DNA of 19,876 bases from positions 1 to 19,876 of the forward strand of contig JBEBCD010000059.1 of the NCBI GenBank assembly GCA_041158045.1, given 5' to 3'. Within the stretch, counting starts at the first letter, position 1. Every line of letters starts with the position of its first letter. The notes beneath the pieces were generated by a model. That model was not told where the DNA came from and did not search any database. It worked only from the letters and a program-made list of their open reading frames with translations. The DNA comes from CAXRBC01 sp041158045. Its GTDB lineage: Bacteria > Actinomycetota > Acidimicrobiia > Acidimicrobiales > Ilumatobacteraceae. Made by a program: the position numbers and the translations under genes. This document shows, in pieces, positions 1 to 7,402 of this stretch.

Positions 1-1
1 T

Positions 2-2296
2 CCCGCTGCGCCGGTCGCGCCGCGTCCCGCGGCACCGCCGCCCGCGCGTCCCGCGACGCCGCCGCCGACCGGTCGTCCGATCCCGCCGCCGCCCGGCGGT
101 CGTCCGATCCCGCCGCCGCCCGGTGGCCCGCGCGTCGGCGGTCGTCCGATCCCGCCGCCGCCCGGTGGTCCGCGCCCCGCGGGTGGCCGTCCGCCGATGG
201 GCGGCGCGCGTCCCGGCGGCATGGGCCGCCCGGGCAACACGATGCGTACCGGTCGCATCCCGCTCTCGCGCCTCGGTCGCGGTCCCGGCCAGGGCCCGCG
301 TCCCGGCGGCGCCGGCCGCCCCGGTGACCGCGCGCCGATGGGCGGTCGCGGCACGGGCCTCGGTCGCAGCGGCCCCGGCGGCCGCGGCCCCGGCCAGCGC
401 GGCCCCGGCAACCGCCGCAACGCCCGCAAGAAGTCCCGTCAGACCCGCAGGCGGGAGATGGAGGAGATGCTCCCGGCGGCGCCGACGTCGTACACGCCGT
501 CCACCGCGCCGGTCCCCGAGGGCACGATCATCATCGAGCGCGGCGTCTCCGCGCAGGAGTTCGCGCCCAAGCTCAACCGCACGGCCGCCGACGTCGTGCG
601 CTTCCTGCTCGAGCACGGCGAGATGGTCACCGCCACCATGACGCTGGCCGACGAGCAGATGGAGCTCTTCGCCCTCGAGGTCGGCGCCGAGATCCTCCTC
701 GTCGACCCGGGCCAGCAGGAGGAGCTCGAGCTCCAGGCGCTGTTCGACGATTCCGACGACGAGGACGAGGCCGCGATGGCGGCGCGCCCGCCGATCATCA
801 CGGTGATGGGCCACGTCGACCACGGCAAGACGACGCTGCTCGACAAGATCCGCCGCACCGACGTGGTCGCGGGCGAGGCGGGTGGCATCACGCAGCACAT
901 CGGCGCCTACCAGGTCGTCCACGGCGGCAAGCCGGTCACCTTCATCGACACCCCGGGTCACGCGGCGTTCACCAAGATGCGTGCCCGCGGCGCGCAGATC
1001 ACCGACATCGTCGTGCTGGTCGTCGCCGCCGACGACGGCGTGATGCCCCAGACCATCGAGGCGATCAACCACGCGCGCGCCGCCGAGGTGCCGATCGTGG
1101 TGGCGCTCAACAAGATCGACAAGTCCAACGCCGACCCGCAGCGCGTCCTCGCGGGCCTCGCCGAGCAGCAGCTCACCCCCGAGTCGTGGGGCGGCGACAC
1201 GATCGTCGTCGAGATGTCGGCCCAGCAGGGCCTCGGCATCGACGACCTGCTCGAGCAGCTCACCGTCGTCGCCGAGCTCGAGGACCTCCAGGCCAACCCG
1301 ACGGGTCGCGCCAAGGGCGTCGTCGTCGAGGCGCAGCTCGAGGTCGGCCGCGGCCCGGTCGCCACGGTGCTCATCGACAAGGGCACGCTGCAGGTCGGCG
1401 ACCCGATCGTCGCGGGCGCGGCGTGGGGCAAGGTCCGCGCCCTCATCGACGACAAGGGCGAGCAGATCGAGTCGGCGGGCCCGTCGACGCCGGTGCAGAT
1501 CCTCGGCCTCTCCGCGGTCCCCGCGGCGGGCGACGAGTTCCGCGTCGCGCCCGACGAGCGCACCGCGCGCACCGTCGCCGAGGCGCGCGAGGCCCGCTTC
1601 CGCGCGCTCAACCAGCGCGGCGACGCCCGCGTCCAGCGCGGCGTGAAGCTCGAGGACATCTTCACCCAGATCCAGGCGGGCGAGGTCGCGACGCTCAACG
1701 TGCTCATCAAGGCCGACGTGCACGGCTCGCTCGAGGCGGTCACCGAGAGCCTGCGCAAGCTCGAGCGCGAGGACGTCCGCTGCGCCTTCGTGCACCGCGC
1801 GGTCGGCGCCATCACGGAGAACGACGTCTCGCTCGCCGCCACGACCAACGCGACGATCATCGGGTTCAACATCCGCCCCGACCGGCGCATCCGCGAGGTC
1901 GCCGAGACCGAGAAGGTCGAGATCCGCACCTACGAGGTCATCTACAAGCTGCTCGAGGACGTCGAGAAGGCGATGAAGGGCATGCTCAAGCCCGAGTTCG
2001 TCGAGGTCGTCACGGGCGAGGCCGAGGTGCGCGAGCTCTTCCGCGTCCCCAAGATCGGCGCGATCGCGGGCTGCTCGGTCCGGTCGGGCACGGTCACCCG
2101 CGGGTCCAAGGTCCGCTTCCTGCGCGACGGCGCGATCATCTGGAAGGGCAGCATCGCCTCGCTGCGCCGCTTCAAGGACGACGTCAAGGAGGTCCGCGAG
2201 GGATTCGAGTGCGGCATCGGCCTCTCCGACTTCCAGGACCTGAAGCAGGGCGACATCATCGAGACCTACGATCTCCAGGAGGTCGAGCGCGAGTGA
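2..2296 (+). CDS. infB: Translation initiation factor IF-2 (5'-truncated)
   Basis: GTPase that delivers initiator fMet-tRNA to the 30S subunit and promotes 50S joining. The reading frame is open from base 2, so the start lies upstream of the window; 764 residues are visible. Seen in order: a Pro/Gly/Arg-rich disordered region (to about base 400), a basic stretch (about 410-465), an IF2_N helical domain (about 520-705), an acidic linker, then the G domain with G1 GHVDHGKT at 809-832, switch I GGITQHIG, G3 DTPGH at 947-961 and G4 NKID at 1109-1120. The usual domain II, III and C-terminal tRNA-binding regions follow to the TGA stop. Family assignment is secure. The low-complexity N-terminus is typical of high-GC actinobacterial IF-2. 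The next gene starts 20 bases later behind a good ribosome site, so the two are probably co-transcribed. rbfA, often found after infB, is not there. Confidence 0.97.
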   Translation, partial: PAAPVAPRPAAPPPARPATPPPTGRPIPPPPGGRPIPPPPGGPRVGGRPIPPPPGGPRPAGGRPPMGGARPGGMGRPGNTMRTGRIPLSRLGRGPGQGPRPGGAGRPGDRAPMGGRGTGLGRSGPGGRGPGQRGPGNRRNARKKSRQTRRREMEEMLPAAPTSYTPSTAPVPEGTIIIERGVSAQEFAPKLNRTAADVVRFLLEHGEMVTATMTLADEQMELFALEVGAEILLVDPGQQEELELQALFDDSDDEDEAAMAARPPIITVMGHVDHGKTTLLDKIRRTDVVAGEAGGITQHIGAYQVVHGGKPVTFIDTPGHAAFTKMRARGAQITDIVVLVVAADDGVMPQTIEAINHARAAEVPIVVALNKIDKSNADPQRVLAGLAEQQLTPESWGGDTIVVEMSAQQGLGIDDLLEQLTVVAELEDLQANPTGRAKGVVVEAQLEVGRGPVATVLIDKGTLQVGDPIVAGAAWGKVRALIDDKGEQIESAGPSTPVQILGLSAVPAAGDEFRVAPDERTARTVAEAREARFRALNQRGDARVQRGVKLEDIFTQIQAGEVATLNVLIKADVHGSLEAVTESLRKLEREDVRCAFVHRAVGAITENDVSLAATTNATIIGFNIRPDRRIREVAETEKVEIRTYEVIYKLLEDVEKAMKGMLKPEFVEVVTGEAEVRELFRVPKIGAIAGCSVRSGTVTRGSKVRFLRDGAIIWKGSIASLRRFKDDVKEVREGFECGIGLSDFQDLKQGDIIETYDLQEVERE
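74..169 (+). repeat. 27-base in-frame repeat in the IF-2 N-terminus
   Basis: Three near-identical 27-base units lie at 74-100, 101-127 and 143-169. The first two are directly adjacent and a 15-base spacer precedes the third. Each encodes Arg-Pro-Ile, four Pro, then Gly-Gly, and differences between units are third-base changes in the glycine codons. The unit length keeps the frame, so copy number can change without breaking infB. It is coding sequence, not an independent element. Confidence 0.85.
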
Positions 2297-2302
2297 TCGC
2301 GG

Positions 2303-2309
2303 GGGAGGT
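2303..2309 (+). promoter_or_regulatory. Shine-Dalgarno site for the deacetylase
   Basis: A purine run containing GGAGGT ends 6 bases before the GTG at 2316. It supports that start and shows that this operon-internal gene uses a canonical ribosome site, unlike many first genes in the window. Confidence 0.75.
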
Positions 2310-2315
2310 GCGCGC

Positions 2316-3368
<1,053 letters not shown>

Positions 3369-3372
3369 TCGT

Positions 3373-3407
3373 CACCCCGCGCGCACGCCGGCCCCCCGCG
3401 CCGGGTG
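3373..3407. terminator. Candidate bidirectional hairpin between convergent genes
   Basis: CACCC (3373-3377) pairs with GGGTG (3403-3407). After one C/C mismatch, GCGCG (3379-3383) pairs with CGCGC (3397-3401). This gives about 10 base pairs around a 13-base loop. There is no T tract. It sits between the stops of the deacetylase (+) and the PAC2 gene (-), where a shared terminator would be expected. GC-rich DNA makes chance hairpins common, so support is moderate. Confidence 0.45.
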
Positions 3408-3434
3408 CCCCGCGCGCCCGCGCCGCGGGACGCG

Positions 3435-4319
3435 CTACTCGCTGCGCTGCTCCCGCAGGTATCGCTCGAACTCGGCGGCGAGCTCGTCCCCGCTCGGGAT
3501 CGGCCCGCCGAAGTGCACCTCGGTCGTCCCGCTCGCGAGCTCCTGGTCGAAGGTCGCCTCGAGCTGCGTGAGCATCCGCGCGTGCTCCGGGTTGCCCGCC
3601 ACGAGCTGGTCGAGCCGCTCGCGCTGCACCGTCGCCTGCGTGCGCACCTCGCTCACGTCGATCGAGATCCCGCCCACGTCGCACACGCCGCCGAGCAGGG
3701 CCGCGGTCGCGGCGGGGTAGGCCATCGCCGACACGTAGTGCGGCACGCGCGCCCACAGCCCGACGGCGGGGATCTTGCGGGCGTGCATCGCGTGCTCGAG
3801 CATCGCCTCCATCCCGGCGGGCACGTCCACGCTGCTCTTGAGGTACGGCAGCGACGCCACGAGCTCGGCCGACGGCGAGGTGCACGACACGTACACGGCC
3901 CGGGTGTGCGGCGTCGCGTACGGGTACGCGCCGAGGCCGATCATCCGCCGCACGCCGAACTTCTTGGCGAGGTCCCCGACCAGGCCGGCAAATCGGTTCC
4001 ACGCCATGTCCGGCTCCGGCCCGTTGAGCACCAGCACGTCCTTGTCGTTGATGTCGCGGCCGTGGTGCAGCACGGGCGCCGACCACACGAGCCGCGTGTT
4101 GACGCCCTCGCGCAGCTCCATCGTCGGCCGCCGCGCGCGGAAGTCGACGAACAGGTCGGGCTCGAAGGTCACGAGCGCCGTCGCGCCCACCTCCTTGACG
4201 AGCAGTTCCATCGCGTGCTGCGCCGCGGAGCTCGCGTCGATCCACCCGTCCATCGCGACCACCAGCAGCGGCTCGCGCATCGGGGGCAGCTCCCGCACGA
4301 GGGCGTACGCCTCGGTCAT
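3435..4319 (-). CDS. PAC2 family protein
   Basis: A 294-residue member of the PAC2 family, named after a eukaryotic proteasome assembly chaperone and common in archaea and actinobacteria. The bacterial role is not settled. Recognisable features are the N-terminal pattern PLLVVAMDGWIDAS (residues about 17-30), the segment around PDMAWNRF, the GLGAYPYATPHTR stretch, and the GLWARVPHYVSAMAYP region followed by a long C-terminal helical part rich in charged residues. It looks soluble, with no membrane segment. The ATG start has GAGG upstream on the minus strand (within 4323-4329). That site overlaps the stop codon of the phosphotransferase gene, only 7 bases away, so the pair is almost certainly one operon and probably translationally coupled. 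No proteasome or Pup gene is visible nearby. Confidence 0.87.
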   Translation of the reverse strand: MTEAYALVRELPPMREPLLVVAMDGWIDASSAAQHAMELLVKEVGATALVTFEPDLFVDFRARRPTMELREGVNTRLVWSAPVLHHGRDINDKDVLVLNGPEPDMAWNRFAGLVGDLAKKFGVRRMIGLGAYPYATPHTRAVYVSCTSPSAELVASLPYLKSSVDVPAGMEAMLEHAMHARKIPAVGLWARVPHYVSAMAYPAATAALLGGVCDVGGISIDVSEVRTQATVQRERLDQLVAGNPEHARMLTQLEATFDQELASGTTEVHFGGPIPSGDELAAEFERYLREQRSE

Positions 4320-4326
4320 GGTGACC

Positions 4327-5367
4327 TCACGCTAGGAGGTCGAGCGATCGTCGCGCGCCCCCTGCGGCCGCCTCGACCTGCAGGCGGAACGGCTCCAGCT
4401 CCTCCCGGCTCCGCGCCCCGAGCGCGCCGCCGAGGTACCGCGCGTACACGCCCTCCACGATGCACGCGAGCTTCCAGTAGGCGAACGCGCGGTAGTACTC
4501 CACGTGCCGCACGTCGCGCCCCGTCGCCCGCGCGTAGCGCTCGATGAGCCCGGCGCGGTCCATGAAGCCGGGTGCCGTCGTCGCCTGACCGAGCCACGGC
4601 GACGGCTCGTCGCCCGGCCCGGTCCAGTACACGGTGAAGAGCCCGAGGTCCGCGAGCGGGTCGCCGAGCGTGCAGATCTCCCAGTCGAGCACCGCGCGCA
4701 CCGTGCCGTCGTCGCCGACGATGCAGTTGTCGAGCCGGTAGTCGCCGTGCACGATCGTCGCGGGTCCCTGGGCGGGGATCCGTCGCGCGAGCTCGTCGTG
4801 CACCTCGTCGATGAGGGGCAGCTCGCGCGTCTTCTGCGCGTGCCACTGCCCGTGCCAGCGCTTCAGCTGCCGCGCGACGTAGCCCTCGTGGCGACCGAGG
4901 TCGGCGAGCCCGACGGCCCCGAGGTCGACGGAGTGGATCGCGGCGAGCGTGTCCACGAGCGACTCGCTCGCGCGCCGCCGCGCCGCGGGGTCGAGCACGC
5001 GCTCCGCCGCCGCGCGGTCCCGCACCACGTGCCCGTCGACGAAGTCCATGAGGTAGAAGGGCGCGCCGTTCACCGCCGCGTCCTCGCAGTACCCGAGCGC
5101 GCGCGCCACCGGCACGGCCGAGCCGCGCAGCCCCGAGATGATGCGGTGCTCGCGCCCCATGTCGTGCGCGCTCGCGAGCCCGTGGCTGAGCGGCGGTCGC
5201 CGCAGCACCATGCGCCGCCCGGCCGCGTCGCGCACCTCGTACGTGAGGTTGGAGTGCCCGCCGGCGATCATCGACCACGACAGCGGCGGCGTCACGCCCC
5301 CGACGTGCGCGACGATCCACGCCGTGACGTTGGCCTCGTCGACGCCCGCGCGCACGGTGTCGCTCAT
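4327..5367 (-). CDS. APH-fold phosphotransferase, ACAD10/11 N-terminal-domain type
   Basis: A 346-residue kinase-like protein of the phosphotransferase enzyme family PF01636. Seen: an N-lobe with GGHSNLTYEV (about residues 35-44) and VLRRPP, a hinge region YLMDFVDG, the catalytic loop HGDYRLDN, and the metal-binding DWE in VLDWEICTLGDPLADLG. This is the ACAD10/ACAD11 and FadE-associated branch. Related proteins in that branch act as hydroxyacyl-CoA kinases, so an acyl-CoA-type substrate is a reasonable inference; drug resistance is unlikely. No acyl-CoA dehydrogenase gene is adjacent. The frame stays open far upstream on the minus strand, but homology begins at the ATG ending at 5367, and a GAGACT hexamer lies 7 bases before it. 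It is divergent from the thioredoxin gene and followed 7 bases later by the PAC2 gene. Confidence 0.9.
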   Translation of the reverse strand: MSDTVRAGVDEANVTAWIVAHVGGVTPPLSWSMIAGGHSNLTYEVRDAAGRRMVLRRPPLSHGLASAHDMGREHRIISGLRGSAVPVARALGYCEDAAVNGAPFYLMDFVDGHVVRDRAAAERVLDPAARRRASESLVDTLAAIHSVDLGAVGLADLGRHEGYVARQLKRWHGQWHAQKTRELPLIDEVHDELARRIPAQGPATIVHGDYRLDNCIVGDDGTVRAVLDWEICTLGDPLADLGLFTVYWTGPGDEPSPWLGQATTAPGFMDRAGLIERYARATGRDVRHVEYYRAFAYWKLACIVEGVYARYLGGALGARSREELEPFRLQVEAAAGGARRSLDLLA

Positions 5368-5374
5368 CGCGCTC

Positions 5375-5380
5375 AGTCTC
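5375..5380 (-). promoter_or_regulatory. Candidate -10 hexamer for the phosphotransferase gene
   Basis: GAGACT on the minus strand ends 7 bases before the ATG at 5367. That would place the transcript start within a base of the start codon. It fits the A-at-2, T-at-6 pattern seen before other first genes here, though with G in place of T at position 1. No Shine-Dalgarno is visible for this gene. Confidence 0.4.
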
Positions 5381-5409
5381 GCACTCGGCGCGCCCCGCGC
5401 ACCCGCCGC

Positions 5410-5415
5410 TAGCGT
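5410..5415 (+). promoter_or_regulatory. Candidate -10 hexamer for the thioredoxin-TPR gene
   Basis: TAGCGT lies 9 bases before the ATG at 5425. A start about 7 bases after the hexamer would leave a leader of about 3 bases. The in-frame GTG at 5416 directly abuts the hexamer, which argues against it as the start codon. Confidence 0.5.
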
Positions 5416-5424
5416 GTGCGCCGC

Positions 5425-6129
5425 ATGGCCATCGACGTCACCGACCGCACGTTCCAGACCGAGGTCATCGAGAAGTCCAAGACGACGCCCGTCGTCGTCG
5501 ACCTCTGGGCGCCCTGGTGCGGCCCGTGCAAGACGATCGGCCCCATCCTCGAGAAGGTCACCACGGCCACCAACGGCAAGGTCATCCTCGCCAAGGTCAA
5601 CGTCGACGAAAACCCGCAGGTCGCCGGCGCATTCCGCGTCCAGTCGATCCCCGCCGTCTACGCGGTCAAGGACGGCAAGGTCCTCGACGGCTTCGTCGGC
5701 GCCTACCCCGAGCACGTCATCGAGGAGTTCGTCAAGGCGCTGCTCCCCACCGACCAGGCGATCACGGTGCGCGAGCTGCTCGCGCGCGGCGACGAGGACA
5801 GCCTCCACCAGGCGCTCGAGCTCGAGCCGGGCAACGAGGACGTCGTCGTCGCCCTCGCCGAGCTCCTCGTGGCGCGCAAGGCCGTGGCCGAGGCGCTCGA
5901 GCTGCTGAAGCGCGTGCCCGAGACCGACCGCGTCCGCACCGTCGCCGCCCAGGCCCGCCTCGCGTTCACCCCCGAGGACGACTACGACCGCCAGCTCGCC
6001 GCCCTGCTCCCGCGCGTGAAGGCCGACGAGACCGCCCGCCAGCAGTACCTCGACATCCTCCAGACGATGGGCGCCTCCGACCCGCGCACCGCCGACTACC
6101 GCAAGAAGCTCACGGCCCAGCTCTTCTAG
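5425..6129 (+). CDS. Thioredoxin-fold protein with C-terminal TPR domain (CnoX/YbbN-like)
   Basis: A 234-residue two-domain protein. Residues 1 to about 108 are a thioredoxin fold with the active site WCGPC (Cys32, Cys35) and a cis-proline in SIPAVY (Pro76). Residues about 115-234 are helical TPR-like repeats, as in the CnoX/YbbN family of redox-linked holdases. In E. coli CnoX the first active-site cysteine is replaced; here both are present, so a true disulfide reductase activity is possible. No signal peptide, so cytoplasmic. The start is ATG 5425 rather than an upstream in-frame GTG, because a -10-like hexamer ends at 5415 and homology begins at AIDVTD. It is a stand-alone unit, divergent from the phosphotransferase and closed by a strong hairpin. 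Confidence 0.9.
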   Translation: MAIDVTDRTFQTEVIEKSKTTPVVVDLWAPWCGPCKTIGPILEKVTTATNGKVILAKVNVDENPQVAGAFRVQSIPAVYAVKDGKVLDGFVGAYPEHVIEEFVKALLPTDQAITVRELLARGDEDSLHQALELEPGNEDVVVALAELLVARKAVAEALELLKRVPETDRVRTVAAQARLAFTPEDDYDRQLAALLPRVKADETARQQYLDILQTMGASDPRTADYRKKLTAQLF

Positions 6130-6131
6130 TC

Positions 6132-6163
6132 GGGGGCGATGCGCGGCCTCCGGCCGCGCCCCC
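6132..6163 (+). terminator. Stem-loop terminator after the thioredoxin-TPR gene
   Basis: GCGCGGCC (6141-6148) and GGCCGCGC (6152-6159) form a perfect 8-base-pair stem with a 3-base TCC loop. An outer GGGG/CCCC (6132-6136 with 6160-6163) can extend it past a small bulge. It starts 3 bases after the TAG stop. There is no T tract, as is usual for actinobacterial hairpin terminators. This is the most convincing hairpin in the window. Confidence 0.65.
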
Positions 6164-6200
6164 GCGCCATCCGCGTCCCGCGGCGCACACATCCGCGCCG

Positions 6201-6911
6201 ATGCGACGCCTCCCCGATGCCGCCGACCGCGCCACCGACTGGCTCCGGTGGTTCGGCTGGTCCCGCCTCGCGGGCATCGTCGCCTCGATCGGCGTGGTGG
6301 GGGTGGGGGCGTGGTGGCTGGTCCGCGTCCCGCCCCCGCCACCCGAGTCGCGCATCCCGTTCGACGTCGCGGTGACGCTCGCGCCCGCGACCACGCTCGA
6401 CGGCCCGGCCACGACCGCCACGACGACGCCCGCGCGGCCCGTCGTCCACGTGGCCGGTGCCGTCGCCCACCCGGGCGTCTACGCGCTCGCGCCCGGCGCC
6501 CGTGCGCACGACGCGGTGCTCGCCGCGGGCGGCGCGACGCCCGACGCCGACCTCTCGATGGTCAACTTGGCGGCGCCCCTCGACGACGCCTCGCAGGTCT
6601 ACGTGCCGCGCCGCGGCGAGGGTGCGCGCCGCGCGCCGCCGTCCGCCCCGTCGCGCGAGCCCCGCGGCGTCACCCCGCCGCCCGGTGCCGCGTCGCCGGA
6701 CGCGACGGGTGCCGCCGCGCCGCTCGACGTCAACACGGCGTCCGCCGCCGCGCTCGAGACGCTCCCGGGCATCGGTCCGCGCACCGCCGCGGCGATCGTC
6801 GCGCACCGCGACCGCCACGGCCCGTTCGCGAGCGTCGACGCGCTCCTCGACGTCCGCGGCATCGGGCCGTCGACGCTCGCGGAGCTGCGGCCCCACCTCC
6901 GCGCGCCCTGA
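6201..6911 (+). CDS. comEA: Competence protein ComEA, DNA-binding helix-hairpin-helix protein
   Basis: Membrane-anchored receptor that binds incoming double-stranded DNA outside the cell membrane. The 236-residue protein has a cytoplasmic basic start, one membrane segment (about residues 21-42), a Pro/Thr/Ala-rich linker, an SLBB domain (about 80-136, VHVAGAVAHPGVYAL), a second low-complexity linker, and a C-terminal tandem helix-hairpin-helix domain (about 175-234, with LPGIGPRTAAAI and VRGIGPSTLAEL). This is the full ComEA architecture. The ATG at 6201 is the first start that gives the membrane anchor; no Shine-Dalgarno is visible. comEC follows on the same strand, but a small convergent gene lies between, so the two are not a simple operon. 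Confidence 0.93.
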   Translation: MRRLPDAADRATDWLRWFGWSRLAGIVASIGVVGVGAWWLVRVPPPPPESRIPFDVAVTLAPATTLDGPATTATTTPARPVVHVAGAVAHPGVYALAPGARAHDAVLAAGGATPDADLSMVNLAAPLDDASQVYVPRRGEGARRAPPSAPSREPRGVTPPPGAASPDATGAAAPLDVNTASAAALETLPGIGPRTAAAIVAHRDRHGPFASVDALLDVRGIGPSTLAELRPHLRAP

Positions 6912-6921
6912 GCGGCGCCGA

Positions 6922-6938
6922 CGCGCCCCGCGGGCGCG
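6922..6938. terminator. Candidate bidirectional hairpin between comEA and the membrane-protein gene
   Basis: CGCGCCC (6922-6928) pairs perfectly with GGGCGCG (6932-6938) around a 3-base loop. It lies in the 31-base gap between two convergent stop codons (comEA ends 6911, the minus-strand gene ends 6943), the place a shared terminator would sit. No T tract. Confidence 0.5.
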
Positions 6939-6942
6939 ACGA

Positions 6943-7362
6943 TCAGACGACGCCGATGAGCAGCGCCGCGCCGACGAGCGACAGCACGGCCCCGGCGGCC
7001 ACGGCGGCGGCGATGGGCCACGCCTCGCGCACCCACTCCCGCCAGCTCGCCACGGCCTCGCGCGTCGCGAGCCTCGCGGCGACGAATCCCACGACCCACC
7101 ACGCGGCCGCGCTCGTCACGACCGCGGCCACGATCCGCCCGCCGTCCGACGTCGCGGGCACGCCCATCGCGGGCAGGGTCGGCAGCCCGACGAGCAGCAG
7201 CACGAAGCCGAGCACGCCCGTCACCCGCCCGGGCAGCCAGATGAGCACGCCCCCCGCGGCGGCCACGCCGAGCGCGAGCGCGGCGGCGACGCCGCCGCCC
7301 TTCAGCCGCAGCGCCCGCCGGTGCGCGACGACGCCGTCGGGCACGATCACGCGGTCGGGCAT
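6943..7362 (-). CDS. Small four-helix membrane protein, unknown function
   Basis: I do not recognise this family. The 139-residue product has a short charged start (MPDRVIVPDG, then a basic stretch HRRALRLK), followed by four hydrophobic segments at about residues 25-43, 47-68, 76-98 and 115-138. A polar loop containing SWREWVREAW lies before the last segment. No catalytic motif or cysteine pair is visible. The case for a real gene is the alternating hydrophobic/charged pattern, the perfectly placed minus-strand TACGAT hexamer 6 bases before the ATG, a convergent hairpin after the stop, and the lack of a plausible plus-strand gene here. It lies opposite and between comEA and comEC. The frame is open further upstream, but that extension would overlap comEC. 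A role in DNA uptake is only a guess from position. Confidence 0.7.
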   Translation of the reverse strand: MPDRVIVPDGVVAHRRALRLKGGGVAAALALGVAAAGGVLIWLPGRVTGVLGFVLLLVGLPTLPAMGVPATSDGGRIVAAVVTSAAAWWVVGFVAARLATREAVASWREWVREAWPIAAAVAAGAVLSLVGAALLIGVV

Positions 7363-7368
7363 CGGCAC

Positions 7369-7374
7369 ATCGTA
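7369..7374 (-). promoter_or_regulatory. -10 hexamer for the small membrane-protein gene
   Basis: TACGAT on the minus strand ends exactly 6 bases before the ATG at 7362, so a standard start site would fall on the A of the start codon (leaderless). It lies in the 8-base palindrome TCGTACGA (7370-7377), so the plus strand carries TACGAC at 7373-7378, a possible start for comEC transcription. Confidence 0.55.
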
Positions 7375-7402
7375 CGACGACGTCCCGCGCGACGGGGCCA
7401 TC

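Noticed and set aside
74..169. Repeat-spacer-like pattern resembling a tiny CRISPR
   Set aside because: The repeats are in-frame codons of infB, two are directly adjacent, and the single spacer is only 15 bases.
4327..5367. Annotation as an aminoglycoside resistance enzyme
   Set aside because: The fold is shared, but the sequence matches the ACAD10/11-associated branch (GGHSNLTY, FVDGHVVRD, DWEICTLGDPLADLG), not drug-modifying enzymes.
5368..6342. A long upstream extension of the phosphotransferase frame, which would make a 671-residue fusion
   Set aside because: The extension is antisense to the thioredoxin-TPR gene, has no recognisable domain, and family homology starts at the ATG ending at 5367.
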